DNA from: Candidatus Altimarinota bacterium
Lineage (GTDB): Bacteria; Patescibacteriota; Gracilibacteria; BD1-5; UBA2023
Assembly: GCA_028691375.1 (NCBI GenBank)
Contig: JAQUZJ010000001.1
Span: forward strand, 1-40,543
Direction of reading: 5' to 3'
DNA length: 40,543 nt
Shown: piece by piece, positions 1 to 9,367 of the stretch
How the letters are laid out: each line of letters starts with the position of its first letter
How positions within the stretch are numbered: position 1 is the stretch's first letter
Translations under genes and position numbers: made by a program
Notes under the pieces: model-generated
The model's database searches: none
What the model saw: only the letters and a program-made list of their open reading frames with translations
Told to the model about the DNA's origin: nothing

Positions 1-215
1 ATTATATAATAAACTCTGAAATACCTAAAAATGCAATAGCTAGATGGGAAAAAAATATAAACGAAAAATGACAAATTGAAAATAAAAAATGAAGAGCTAA
101 ATTAGAAAAAATAGATTTTGACAATATTACTTTAGAACAAGAAAATGAATATCTAAGAGCAAAATTAGTACTCTATGAAGAATTAGCAGATTATATGAAA
201 ACATGATTACCCTAA
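1..215 (+). pseudogene. IS3-family transposase OrfA, C-terminal part (truncated by window edge)
   Basis: Open in frame from base 3 to TAA at 213-215 with TGA read as glycine. The encoded tail contains KLEKIDFDNITLEQENEYL, a leucine-zipper-like coiled coil of the kind that ends the OrfA proteins of IS3-family insertion sequences. The beginning lies outside the window. It is followed directly by a fragment of OrfB whose catalytic N-terminal part is missing, so the element is decayed. The IS3 assignment rests mainly on the downstream fragment; this part alone is compatible but not diagnostic. Confidence 0.6.
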
Positions 216-223
216 ATCAATAA

Positions 224-505
224 AATTTGAAAAGATATATAGATTATCAAAGTTATCAAAGATTATTAAAAGAAAAATGAATTATTCAATCTATGTCTAG
301 AAAATGAAACTGTTTAGATAATGCTCCTACTGAGACTTTCTTCTGACATTTAAAAGATGAACTAGATTTATCAAACATTAAAAGTTTCAAAGAACTTGTA
401 GAATATATAGAAAACTATATATTCTACTACAACAATCATCGTTTCCAATGGAACAGAAAAAAGATGACTCCTGTGCAATACAGAAATCATCTTAATATTT
501 GTTAA
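224..505 (+). pseudogene. IS3-family transposase OrfB, C-terminal fragment
   Basis: After a TAA at 221-223 the frame encodes YQRLLKEKGIIQSMSRKGNC, then LDNAPTETFFGHLKDEL and a tail with YYNNHRFQWNRKKMTPVQYR. This is the well-known C-terminal half of the DDE integrase domain of IS3/IS150-type transposases (GNCxDNAxxESFFxxLKxE, with the last catalytic Glu in FFGHLKDE). The first two catalytic aspartates and more than half of the protein are absent, and there is no start codon, so this is a deletion remnant. It ends about 55 bp from the end of dnaA. No clear terminal inverted repeat was found after it. Confidence 0.85.
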
Positions 506-561
506 CTATTTTTTTAAAATTCTACTTTCTAGGGTTCATATCAAATTCGCACTTTACTTTT

Positions 562-1980
562 TTAGATTCAAAGTTTATCTTTTATTATATTGAGCTCATA
601 GTGTAAATCTTGGTTTTTCTTGAGGATTTGTTCAAGTTTTTTGCAAGAATATAGAACAGCTGAATGATTTCTTCAAGAGAAGATATTTCCGATTCTTTCG
701 TAAGTGTAGTTCATACGAGTTTTGAGAAGATACATAGAAACTTGTCTTGGAATCATATTTTCTTTTCTTCTATCATCTCACATAACCTCTTTTTTATCTA
801 CTCAGAAGTGAGAACTTACATATTCTATAAGATCTTCATAGGAAATTTTATTCTTTTTTCTTTTTGCACTTACATTTGAGATAAAATGTTCTGTAATAGA
901 AAGTTTATTCATTCTTCTTGCTACATTTTCTAGAGTTGGAGGAGTATTATGAAGTTCATATTCGGCAATTATTTGGTTTAGTAATCATTCAATTTCTCTT
1001 ATGTTTTCGCTTGTGTTTTCTGCTATAAATTCAGCTACTTCCTGTGGAATAATAAATTCTCTTTCACGAGCTTTTTCTTGTAAGATTGCAAGTCTTGTTT
1101 CATAATCTGGAGATCAAATATCGACAGTAATTCACCATTCAAACCTACTTCTAAGCCTTGCTTCTAGTTCTGTAAGTTCTTTTGGTGGTCTATCAGAACT
1201 AAGAATAATTTGTTTGCTAGATTCGTACATTAGGTTGAATATATTGTACAATTCTTCTTGAGTTTGTTTTTTTCAAGCTAAAAACTGGATATCATCAACG
1301 ATAAGTACATCAATTGCTCTGTATTTTTCTCTTAATTTATCTACATTTTTTGCTTTTACAGAAGAAACATAATCATTCACAAATCTGTCAGCAGTAGTAT
1401 AAACAACATTAGAATCTTTATACTTGTCTTTTATAGAATTTCAAGTGGCTTGTAATAAATGAGTTTTACCAAGTCATACATCTCAATAAATAAAAAGGGG
1501 ATTGTATGTTTTTCATGGTTTTCTAGAAACAGCTTCACAAGCAGCATAAGGAAGTTGGTTTGAAGCTCAAACCACAAAATTATCAAATCTATATCTTTGG
1601 TTAATTATCTTTTTAATAACGCCATCATTAATAGATTCTTTTTTATCTTCTTTTTTCTTTTTTGAAGTCAATTCTTTATATTCTTTGACACAATCAATAA
1701 CTTGATTATTTGATGGAGTATCAATTTCTCTGTCGATAACAAAATCTACATATTCCGTTTCTGGAACAATTCTATTCGTACTATCTTTTATAACATCATA
1801 AAATTTGTGTCTCAAATTATCTCTCATAAAACCGGATTCAACTCAAAAAACAACTCAATTATTTTCTAGTTTACTTATAGTCATTTTCCTAAAGTAAGTC
1901 AGAAAATCTTGAGGTTTTACGCTTCAAATAAGCTCCTTTATTATTTCTTTGAGTAAAATTGAATTAGAAGATGGATCCAT
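562..1980 (-). CDS. dnaA: Chromosomal replication initiator DnaA
   Basis: DnaA is the AAA+ ATPase that binds DnaA boxes, oligomerises and melts oriC to load the replicative helicase. The 472-residue frame runs from ATG at 1980 to TAA at 562, close to the usual family size. Domain I covers about residues 1-90, a lysine-rich linker lies near 112-125, the P-loop GDVGLGKT is at 166-173, Walker B LIVDD is near 226-230, and the C-terminal helix-turn-helix domain contains [15 protein letters not shown], equivalent to the DnaA signature. Two of the three P-loop glycines (166 and 169) are TGA codons, strong evidence for code 25. The gene stands alone, with 557 bp of non-coding DNA upstream. Identification is certain. 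Confidence 0.97.
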
Positions 1981-2027
1981 TTTGAATAGGTTTTAATTGG
2001 TTATAATCGGCGACAGTATCAATTTTT

Positions 2028-2044
2028 GTTCAATTTTTTTGAAC
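2028..2044. promoter_or_regulatory. Short palindrome in the dnaA leader
   Basis: GTTCAA and TTGAAC form a perfect 6-bp inverted repeat separated by five Ts, about 50 bp upstream of the dnaA start codon. Its position suits an operator or a leader hairpin. In DNA this AT-rich, chance is possible. Confidence 0.25.
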
Positions 2045-2190
2045 TGTTTCTATACAATTTTGGCTTAAAATTGGGAATTTGCTTTTTTGGATTACTTTTC
2101 GTGCAAATTATTATATGCAAAATAATATAAAAACAAAGTTAATTAATAAGTTTTATTTGGGAATTTTAAGCGGTTTTTGGAAAAAATTGG

Positions 2191-2235
2191 AGTTAGTACC
2201 ATTTTTAATAAAATTTATTAAAAATGGTACTAACT
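2191..2235. repeat. Perfect 45-bp palindrome upstream of dnaA
   Basis: Each arm is 22 bp, starting AGTTAGTACCATTTTTAATA, with a single central base and no mismatch. The outer part carries GTTAGTACC/GGTACTAAC. It lies alone between the prepilin stop and the dnaA start. It could be a terminator for the prepilin transcript, since A/T runs flank the stem on both strands, or a cruciform or protein-binding element of an origin. Confidence 0.8.
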
Positions 2236-2537
2236 TTCGGCAAATATTTTGATATAATTTGATATTATTAGTGTTCATAATTTTGAAATAAAATTTTCCA
2301 TTAGAAAATAGACTTAATTATAAAAAGTGTGTATGATATTATCTGAATAATAGAAATACCAAATACTACAAATTAATTATAATGAGTTTTTGGTCATCTT
2401 AAAACTAAAGTTAATCATTCATAAATGATGTAAAAAGTGGGACCTTAATTAGTTTTGCGTAAAAACTTTTTGGTTAAATTATTTCTTCTAATTTTCTAAA
2501 ATATTCAAGTAGGATAAGTAAAGTTGTGCTCGTGCTA

Positions 2538-3467
2538 CTACCTACTCCATCCACTATTTAAAGATACAAGTGAATTTGCCAGAGTTACAATTGCTCAAGT
2601 ACTAGATGCTTGGAGAATATTGCTGTAGATAGTATTAGATGTAAGTGAAGATCAAGTATATGCTAATTTTATAGCTTCTATAAAGCTTCTTTTATCTGTT
2701 TCAGTAGAGGCTGGTGTTATAGATCAGGTATAGACAGATAGATTAATATTCAGAGATCAGGTGCTATTTGTAATATCAGGAATTCATACATTGGGCATAT
2801 TGGCTCATCAGTTGATAACCATTGATTTTATCTTTGTATTATCTAGAACAAATCAAGTTGATCATAGACTTTCGGAAGTTAGTATACTTGGTAATGGGAT
2901 ATAGTACTTAGAAGTCTTTACATATATCTGATTGTAAGTTCATGATACTTTAGTTTTGTATAGACTGGTAGTACTTGCATAAGCAGTATCTATTAATGGA
3001 TTGTTGATTGAGAATTGAAAATCGTCTTTACTATTATCAAGACTAGTAAGTAATTCTGTGACAGCTAATAACTCATATTCTCTTTTACTACTAGTGATTG
3101 AATATATATATTCTGTTTTATTCTTTGGATCTAGAGGTTTCTTTGATAAACTATTGTATAGTACTTTAACCATAGTATCTCATACAGTTCATTGGTACCA
3201 TACAGCATCATTATCATATGTAACTATTTTGTGTGAATCAGGTAACGGATAGTAAGAGTTATCTACTTTGTACATTTCTAGTAATTTCATTATTATTGCA
3301 ATATCACTTACTCTAGAACTATCACGAGCATTTTTACTGTAGTCTTGGAAAGATATGAAAGCTATTGTAGATAGTATAGCGAGAATGGTTATTACTACTA
3401 TTAGTTCTATGAGGGTGAATCATGGGGGTGGTTTGAATTTATTAAATTTTGTATTTTGATTGAACAT
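2538..3467 (-). CDS. Type IV prepilin-like protein
   Basis: A 309-residue protein from ATG at 3467 to TAG at 2538. After a short positively charged leader comes PPPG/FTLIELIVVITILAIL, the class III signal of type IV pilins and type II secretion pseudopilins: cleavage after glycine, Phe at +1, Glu at +5, then a hydrophobic helix. The glycine before the cleavage site is a TGA codon. The helix is followed by SRVSDIAIIMKLLEMYKVDNSYYPLP, typical of the N-terminal region of pseudopilins. The remaining 200 residues are Ser/Thr/Asn-rich and resemble an extracellular domain. It would be processed by a prepilin peptidase and exported; no assembly genes are in the window. Whether it is a major pilin or a pseudopilin cannot be told. 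Confidence 0.85.
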
Positions 3468-3822
3468 AAAAACGAAAGTAAAATAGTAAATAAAAAAACC
3501 AAAAATAAAAATCTTTTCGGTTTTTGAAATCTAGGTTGAGTGTGTATTGTAAGTTTTATTGTGAACTGGAAAATTCATTGACATAATTTGTTTGTCAAAT
3601 TATTAATTTAAATTATTTACAAAATAATCTACATAACTTGATGATTGAATTTTGTTGAGGTAATTTTAGTTATATTTTAAGTATTTGCAAAAGATTTTTT
3701 GTATGTTGTCACACTTTCAGATATTTATTAAGAAAAGAAATTAATTACTAAAATCCCCCTAGAATTTTCTTAAAAAAAGTCTAATTTTTTCTTGGAAAAA
3801 CCAATAACTATATAATTAGTAG
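3468..3822. other. Non-coding stretch, nothing recognised
   Basis: Very AT-rich DNA between the divergent prepilin gene and a decayed reading frame. It should hold the prepilin promoter. A TATAAT at 3811-3816 could be the -10 box of a rightward promoter, but no convincing -35 lies at normal spacing. No RNA gene or repeat was recognised. Confidence 0.4.
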
Positions 3823-4119
3823 AGAGTTGGGTGAGTTAAAAAATCAGACCTTGACACAGACCATCTTTACGATTATGTTAAGAAATATAATTTGTTAATT
3901 GAAAAATGATTTCTCTTTGCAATAAGTATGGAAACAAGTCAAGTAAACAGGAATATGATTTTAAAAAATTATGAACAAAATCTAAGATAAAAATTGATAA
4001 TCTCATTGCTATGGTTCAACCCTGCATCTAAATATCTGCTCATATTTATAACAAGATTCAATGAGAAAAAACTACTCAAACACAAAAAACATCTAAGCAA
4101 AGACAAAATGAAAAAATAA
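3823..4119 (+). pseudogene. Possible decayed reading frame with one in-frame stop
   Basis: One frame stays protein-like for about 99 codons except for a single TAA at 3988-3990. Before it the frame reads KSDLDTDHLYDYVKKYNLLI and METSQVNRNMILKNYEQNLR; after it NPASKYLLIFITRFNEKKLL and a lysine-rich tail ending at TAA 4117-4119. No start codon or ribosome-binding site is visible. I do not recognise the family. An intrinsic terminator follows 21 bp later. The region could instead be a non-coding transcript of about 320 nt, so this is a weak call. Confidence 0.3.
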
Positions 4120-4140
4120 CAAAGCAAACCTAAACAAAAC

Positions 4141-4171
4141 AAAAAGCGACCGTATCAGCAATCGCTTTTTG
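4141..4171 (+). terminator. Intrinsic terminator
   Basis: A 9-bp stem AAAAAGCGA/TCGCTTTTT with a 12-base loop and a T-run. It ends whatever is transcribed from 3823-4119. Confidence 0.7.
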
Positions 4172-4424
4172 TAAAGATCTAATAAAAGTATCTGAAGAAA
4201 GTTTCTAAAAGTTTTAATAGAAACTTCATCATACGCTTCATTTGAGATTATATAAAAAAAGTTAAAAAAATGAAGTATTATTTGAAACGAGTAACTCTAA
4301 ATACTAATTTTAGCCGACAGTTAAGCATGGAACTATAGTATGATTATAAAAATTCTGGTGGATTTTAGAAGTAAAGAAAAGATATAAAATTAAAATACTT
4401 TTTGAATTACGGTTTAAAATATAT
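4172..4424. other. Non-coding stretch before rlmN
   Basis: About 250 bp without a credible gene. A hairpin with arms close to GAAAGTTTCT and AGAAACTTC lies near 4197-4227. The stretch ends in a strong terminator-like hairpin, so it may be an untranslated leader or a small RNA. I could not match it to a known RNA family. Confidence 0.35.
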
Positions 4425-4455
4425 AAAATAAGAGCGATTAAATCGCTCTTATTTT
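4425..4455. terminator. Strong hairpin 11 bp before rlmN; terminator or attenuator
   Basis: A perfect 14-bp stem (AAAATAAGAGCGAT with its complement) closes a 3-base loop, followed by TTTTTAAAA on the plus strand, and is A-rich before the stem so it would also work leftwards. It lies only 11 bp before the rlmN start codon, leaving no room for a promoter. Either rlmN is transcribed from upstream and attenuated here, or the hairpin acts on translation. Confidence 0.7.
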
Positions 4456-4466
4456 TAAAACACAAA

Positions 4467-5510
4467 ATGTATTCAATTCATGATGAAATTAATCTAAAAA
4501 AAATCCTTGAAGAAAATGGAGAACCAAAATTTCGCTATGCACAAATAGAAAATGCAATTTATAAGAACTTTATCACGGATTTTGACGAGATTTCTACAAT
4601 TTCCAAAAAATCAAAAGAAATTCTTAAAGAGAATTTCTTTTATAGTTGTCTAAAAATCAAAAAAATTGTAGATTCATCTGATGATCAGACTTCAAAACTT
4701 CTTTTTGAAACAGAAGATTGACATCTTATAGAAGCTGTAATTATGAGGCATTTAAGCGGAAGAAATACTTTATGTATTTCAAGTCAAGTTTGATGTCCAA
4801 TGTGATGTATTTTTTGTGCAACTGGTAAGTTAGGTTTTACCAGAAATCTTACTTTTTATGAGATTGTAGACCAAATAATGTTTGCTGATTTGTATCTCAA
4901 TAAAGAATGAAAAAACCTTAGAAATGTTGTTTTTATGTGAATGTGAGAACCATTCTTAAATTATGAAAATGTCAAAATTGCCATAAATACAATTTGTGCA
5001 AAATCCAAACTGGATTTTTCTTCAAGAAGAGTGACAGTTTCAACTTGTTGAATTGTTCCTTGAATTCAAAAAATAGCTATAGATTTTCCACAAGTTAGTT
5101 TGGCTGTGAGTTTGCATGCACCGACAGATGAACTTAGAAAACAAATTATGCCAGTAGAAAATTCATACAATCTTAACGAACTTATGAAAGCGCTTGATGA
5201 GTATGTAGATATTACCAACAAAAGAATTTTTTATGAATATATAATGATTGAATGAGTGAATGATAGTCTAGAAATGGCTTACAAACTTGCAGAACTTTTA
5301 GACTGAAAATTAGCACATATTAATTTTATACCATACAATATTTGAGAATGAACTATAGGAATCGATGTTAAGCCATCTTCAGATATTGTAATTAAGAAAT
5401 TTCAAGACATTATAAAAAAATCTTGAATTACGTCTACGATAAGACATACTATGTGATATGATATAGATGCAGCCTGTGGACAATTGGCTTTGAAGAATAA
5501 GGAGGAATAG
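4467..5510 (+). CDS. rlmN: 23S rRNA (adenine-2503-C2)-methyltransferase RlmN
   Basis: RlmN is a radical-SAM enzyme that methylates C2 of A2503 in 23S rRNA and A37 in some tRNAs. The 347-residue frame runs from ATG 4467 to TAG 5508. Family hallmarks are the radical-SAM motif CPMGCIFC (CX3CX2C) about residue 110, [16 protein letters not shown] for SAM binding, [34 protein letters not shown], and the C-terminal [10 protein letters not shown], whose cysteine is the catalytic one. Most glycines in these motifs are TGA. The ribosome-binding site is weak. A strong hairpin lies directly in front. A small membrane-protein gene follows 34 bp later on the same strand. Identification is certain. Confidence 0.96.
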
Positions 5511-5544
5511 GAACAAAACCAATTTTATTTTTAACTTTTTTTAA

Positions 5545-5961
5545 ATGGAAAATAATTTTAAAGATATTAGATTTATTGATGGTATAGAAATACCTTCTCA
5601 AGATAAACAGCTTGAATATGTTTATGTTGCTTTAAGGAAGCAGGAAAAAAGACAAAAAAGAAATTTTATTTTTAAGATTTTTTATAGATGTAGTATTGTG
5701 ATACTACTAGTTTTATTTTATTTTGTGATAATTCCAAAGGTAAATATAGAAAGTCTTATTAATACCTATATTTTACCAAAAATAACTCCTATAGTTAGTA
5801 ATATGAGTAATGAAATATTAAAAAATTCACAGAGTTCTTTGAAAAATACAACTAATCAAGTTATAGAATGAGTAGTTGATTGATGAAATTCTTGAGAAAT
5901 TGATAATGATGAATTAAAAGAAAAAATAAAAAAAGCTATGGAATCAATCTGAGAACAATAA
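5545..5961 (+). CDS. Small single-pass membrane protein, unknown
   Basis: A 138-residue protein from ATG 5545 to TAA 5959. Residues 1-50 are cytoplasmic in style, with a basic stretch RKQEKRQKRNF, then one transmembrane helix IVILLVLFYFVIIP at about 52-66. The remainder is Ser/Asn-rich, ending in acidic and TGA-encoded glycine-rich residues and ELKEKIKKAMESIGEQ. By the positive-inside rule the C-terminal part faces outside. It lies 34 bp after rlmN and is probably cotranscribed with it. No family was recognised. Confidence 0.75.
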
Positions 5962-6110
5962 AATTAGAAATTGGCTGGTTTATTCAAATTTTTTATTAAG
6001 TTGATGTTTCATAAAAAAACTAAAAAATAAAAACTAAAAAATAAAATTTGATTTTTTTTTAAAACTCATATAATCAGTGAGCTTTGTTTTATTTATAATT
6101 TTTACTGAAT

Positions 6111-6296
6111 ATGGCAAAAAAGGCTTGAAGAACTAATATGGCTATGATTTCTGTTGAAACTTGAGCTATGATTGGTATGACAACTGTGAACAAACAATTA
6201 AAGGATCCCAAAACTATGAATATCAAAAGATATGATCCAGCTGTAAGAAAACACGTTGAGTGTAAATTAAAAGAAATTAAAGGAAGCAAAAAATAA
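6111..6296 (+). CDS. rpmG: Ribosomal protein bL33
   Basis: A 61-residue basic protein from ATG 6111 to TAA 6294. GMTTVNKQLKDPKTMNIKRY and DPAVRKHVECKLKEIK match bL33 (TTxNKRxTPxKLELKKYDPxVRKHVxxKExK). bL33 sits near the E site of the large subunit. The zinc-binding CxxC pairs of the C+ type are absent; only one cysteine is present. The N-terminal stretch rich in Met and Ala is unusual. It is monocistronic, followed by a clear terminator. Confidence 0.88.
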
Positions 6297-6342
6297 TTCT
6301 TATTTTTGGCATCTCAAAAAAATGAGACTGTAAAACCACCTC

Positions 6343-6378
6343 AAAATCTCAAGAATCTCAATTTTTGAGATTTTTTTT
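6343..6378 (+). terminator. Intrinsic terminator after rpmG
   Basis: A 10-bp stem AAAATCTCAA/TTGAGATTTT followed by a T-run, 46 bp after the rpmG stop. Confidence 0.85.
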
Positions 6379-6473
6379 GTAGTTTTTCTAAAGTTTGTTT
6401 TTTTTAACTGAATTGTTTTTATTTAAAAACAAATCTCACTTAAAATCAATTTAAAAAAAAGTCAAATATTTTC

Positions 6474-6500
6474 TTGCATTCCCAAAAATTTTTATATAAT
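6474..6500 (+). promoter_or_regulatory. Candidate promoter
   Basis: TTGCAT (6474-6479) and a perfect TATAAT (6495-6500) are separated by 15 bp, slightly short. It lies about 110 bp before the unknown gene at 6613. The leader between contains a small hairpin around TCCTTTTTTAAAGGAT. Confidence 0.5.
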
Positions 6501-6612
6501 ACTTTCAATTCTGGTTGAGCTAACAAAATAAAATATCAAATAAAAACATACTGTTTAATTGTTTCTGTCCTTTTTTAAAGGATGGTTTTTATAAAAAATT
6601 ATATTTAATTTT

Positions 6613-7332
6613 ATGTTAAACAATAGTTTTAATGGACATTTGATTTGAGATAATTCTAAGGTTATAAATCTAAATAATACAACATGCTTGTTATTAGATA
6701 GATTAGAAAGTCTTAAAAAAAATACAAATTTTTTTCATGATTTAATGACAAAAGAAAAAGTTGAATTTGAGGAATATATGCAATTTTGAGTATCTGATGA
6801 TCCAACATGGGAAGAGCTTCAAAATAATTTTTTAAATAGTGAATGTGATTATATAAATTCTACGGAAAAATTCAAAGATTTTTTAATTGAATTAATAGAT
6901 GATCTGCCATTTGTTTTAAAATTAGAAAAGTCAGAATTAGAAAAATTCAGAATTCTTATTAGAAAACAAAAAATATCAGATTGAAGATCTTCAGACAACA
7001 CAAATCTAGAGGTTATTGAATATAAAAAAGAAATAGCTGATTTACAAGAACAAAAAATTAATAGATTACTAAAATTGGTTTGAATTATAAAATCAAATGA
7101 TGATGAAAAAATTGGTCTAGAGCACGAAAAATTTTTACGTATCATTGAAAGATACTTATATTATTTAAAGGCAAACAGAGTTAATTTAAATCTGTTTTCT
7201 CCGAATTATTGAGTTGTTTGTAGTCCAAAAACATCATTAGAACAATCTGCCAATGTTTCTAACATTATCTGAATAATATCAACTGAAACCAATCTTATTA
7301 TTTTTCCACAAGTTTCTTGAGATGTTTTTTAG
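6613..7332 (+). CDS. Hypothetical cytoplasmic protein
   Basis: A 239-residue protein from ATG 6613 to TAG 7330. No signal peptide or transmembrane helix is seen. It is acidic and helix-rich; residues about 140-165 (NTNLEVIEYKKEIADLQEQK) look like a coiled coil. The C-terminal 60 residues are more hydrophobic and contain SPNYGVVCSPKTSLEQSANV, suggesting a folded domain. It has its own promoter-like sequence and ends at a bidirectional terminator shared with yidC. I do not recognise a family. Confidence 0.75.
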
Positions 7333-7390
7333 ATGTTATATATATGTCAGAATAATATAAATGTAGAAGATTAAAAAGAAAACGTCAGAA

Positions 7391-7426
7391 AATAAAAACT
7401 GGTTTTGCTAAAAACCAGTTTTTATT
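7391..7426. terminator. Bidirectional intrinsic terminator
   Basis: A perfect 15-bp stem (AATAAAAACTGGTTT and its complement) with a 6-base loop lies between the convergent gene at 6613 and yidC. It abuts the yidC stop codon. Confidence 0.88.
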
Positions 7427-8656
7427 TTATTTAGTTATCAATTCTCACTTATTTTTCGTTTTTTCTTCATTTTTCTTAAAAGAGCTATTTATATATAATT
7501 GTTGAACAATACTAAAAATTGTCGACATAAACCAATAAATTCAAACTCAAATAGGGAAGTAATATGTAGAAAATGCTATCATTACAGGAAAAGCAAACAT
7601 CATGGTTTTGTTTATCATTTCCATATCAGGCATTCAACTTGCTATGTCTTTTTTATGTTGTTTTTCCTCAGTTTTTTTATCTTTTTTCATACTCAGATAC
7701 ATTTGTAACCGTTGTGCAATTCAGATAATTATTGCAAAAATTAATCAAACTTTACCTCAAACTGATAATAAATTTATTCAAAATAAGTCATAATTTATTA
7801 TTGAAGTGGAAAAACCTGAAAAGAAAGGGTAAAGATAATAAATATTTGTAACTTGTCAGATAGAAGATATTACCCAATAAAGCACTAGCAGTATTGGAAT
7901 CTGGAATAAAAGAGGAAGACATGCTCAGGCTGGATTTACTTGTTCTCTTTTATAAAGTTCCATCAATTCCATTCAAATCTTTGCTTGGTCTCATTTGTGT
8001 TTATCTTGAATTTCTTTTATTTTTGGTTGGATTTTTTGCATTTTTTTGCCATTTACCATTATTTGATTCTGGGGAATCAAAATAGCAAAACGGACAATCA
8101 AGGTAATAAGTATAATTGCCAACGCCAGGCTATGATTTGGTAAAGTCTGTATTATAAAAACAAAAAGATTAAATACAGGAGCATAAAAAATGTTATAGAA
8201 AAATTTACCAAAAAATCATTTTTCTACTTGTTTTGTAGTACCGATTACTTCTTTATCACCAATTTTCAACTTATATATAAAATCTCAAGGTTGTTGAAAT
8301 AGAGTATAAAGTTTGTCTTCTTTTTTGGAAAAATCTATTTTTTGTTTTTCTTGAGGATTTACCATAATATCTTTACAAAAAGTTGGTGCTGCTTCATTGA
8401 TTTTTTCTATTTTTTGACCATTTTTGTATATTTCTAATTCTTTGCAAGTATTGTAGTTTAAAGGAACATTGGTCTTATTATAAACAAAAACTTCTGGTAA
8501 ATCTGGCACAGAATAATTTGTACTTGTGCTTGTTATATGAATTCCGTCGATTAATGTTTCTTGTTTTTTTTCTCAAGTGAAAAAATTCATTATCATCATA
8601 AAAACTAAAAACATAAATAATATGTTTATAAGTTTACTTCATGCTTTTTGATCCAT
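7427..8656 (-). CDS. yidC: Membrane protein insertase YidC/Oxa1
   Basis: YidC inserts and folds inner-membrane proteins, alone or with SecYEG. The 409-residue frame runs from ATG 8656 to TAA 7427. An N-terminal transmembrane segment (INILFMFLVFMMIMNFF) is followed by a periplasmic region of about 120 residues, then the conserved core: VRFAILIPQNQIMVNGKKMQ, IQPKIKEIQDKHKGDQAKIG, YKREQVNPAGACLPLLFQIP, and the last helices VGIYWFMSTIFSIVQQ. NPxxxCLP and GxYWxxxxxxxxxQQ are YidC/Oxa1 hallmarks. A Lys-rich tail may contact the ribosome. It starts 11 bp after rnpA, in the usual rpmH-rnpA-yidC order. Confidence 0.95.
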
Positions 8657-8667
8657 TTTAACTTAGT

Positions 8668-9024
8668 TTAAAAATTATTTTTGTATTGTTCTTTTATTTT
8701 TCTTAATAAAAAATTGATGTCGTTTTTAAATTTTTCTACATTTTCCTCACTTTTTTTACTGAAAATTGATCATTTTTTTGGCACAAACAGTATATCTATA
8801 TTTCATAAATCCAAAAAATTTTTTGCAATATCATAAAACATTCTTCTAAAAAAATTTCTTTCAACTGAATTTTTTGTATGTTTGGAACTCAATACTATAG
8901 CGAATCTTGGCGAAAAAAAATTATTTGTTTTTACATTTGCTACAAATCAATAAGAAAAGAAAGGTTTTCACTTAAAAACCTTTCCAATTTCATTTTCTCT
9001 TAGTCTATAACTTTTTTTCAGCAT
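8668..9024 (-). CDS. rnpA: Ribonuclease P protein component
   Basis: RnpA is the small basic protein that helps RNase P RNA bind and cleave pre-tRNA 5' leaders. The 118-residue frame runs from ATG 9024 to TAA 8668. It starts MLKKSYRLRENEIGKVFKGK, has RFAIVLSSKHTKNSVERNFF and RRMFYDIAKNF, corresponding to the family signature KxxxxAVxRNxxKRxxRE, and ends in a Lys-rich helix. The usual lysine in the centre of the signature is partly replaced by Glu (SVERNFFRR), but the RN..RR core remains. It lies 15 bp after rpmH and 11 bp before yidC. Confidence 0.93.
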
Positions 9025-9039
9025 ATTTTCAGCAAAATA

Positions 9040-9282
9040 TTATTGTGCTCTGAATCTCATATTTACGCCAGGATAAGTAACTACTCTTGCAGTACCTCAA
9101 GCTATAATATGAAGTTTTGATTTTCCTCTAGTATTTTTGAATCTTACATCATAAGAAGGAGCAAGCTCATGTCTTCCTTTTCTTCTTCTGGCAGCCAAAA
9201 CTTTTCTTCCACCAACTGTTGCAGTTCTTGCTAAAAAGCCATGTGTTCTAAGTCTTTTTCTCTTTTTTAATTTACCTAACAT
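9040..9282 (-). CDS. rpmH: Ribosomal protein bL34 with C-terminal extension
   Basis: The N-terminal 40 residues, [21 protein letters not shown] then [17 protein letters not shown], are canonical bL34 (THGFxxRMxTxxGRxVLxxRRxKGRxxL). The family normally stops there at 44-46 residues. Here the frame continues through a TGA glycine to TAA at 9040, giving 80 residues; the extra part has [20 protein letters not shown] and ends [10 protein letters not shown]. The extension is basic and could bind rRNA. First gene of the rpmH-rnpA-yidC unit; palindromic sites lie upstream. Confidence 0.93.
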
Positions 9283-9367
9283 AGTTTGTCAATAAAGATA
9301 TATTAATTAAAATGCTCAAGAATTTTATTAAAAAAGTTCTAAAAGTCAAAAAAAAAGTTAAAAAAAA

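Larger units (their letters stand above)
1981..2537. other. Non-coding region upstream of dnaA; candidate oriC
   Basis: This 557-bp gap between dnaA and the prepilin gene has no plausible gene on either strand. It is very AT-rich and contains a perfect 45-bp palindrome (2191-2235) and a smaller palindrome GTTCAA-N5-TTGAAC (2028-2044) close to the dnaA start. The neighbourhood (dnaA here, rpmH-rnpA-yidC 5-7 kb away) is the classical origin region, which makes this gap an origin candidate. I found no cluster of good DnaA boxes; the closest is TGTGTATGA near 2328, one mismatch from the consensus. The origin call is inference. Confidence 0.35.

Noticed and set aside
664-879. Open frame on the plus strand opposite dnaA
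   Set aside because: It lies fully within dnaA, which is supported along its whole length; the frame is a shadow on the opposite strand.
4009-4030. GGTTCAACCC resembling a tRNA T-loop
   Set aside because: The flanks do not form the 5-bp T stem, and no anticodon or acceptor arm can be drawn. No tRNA was found in the window.
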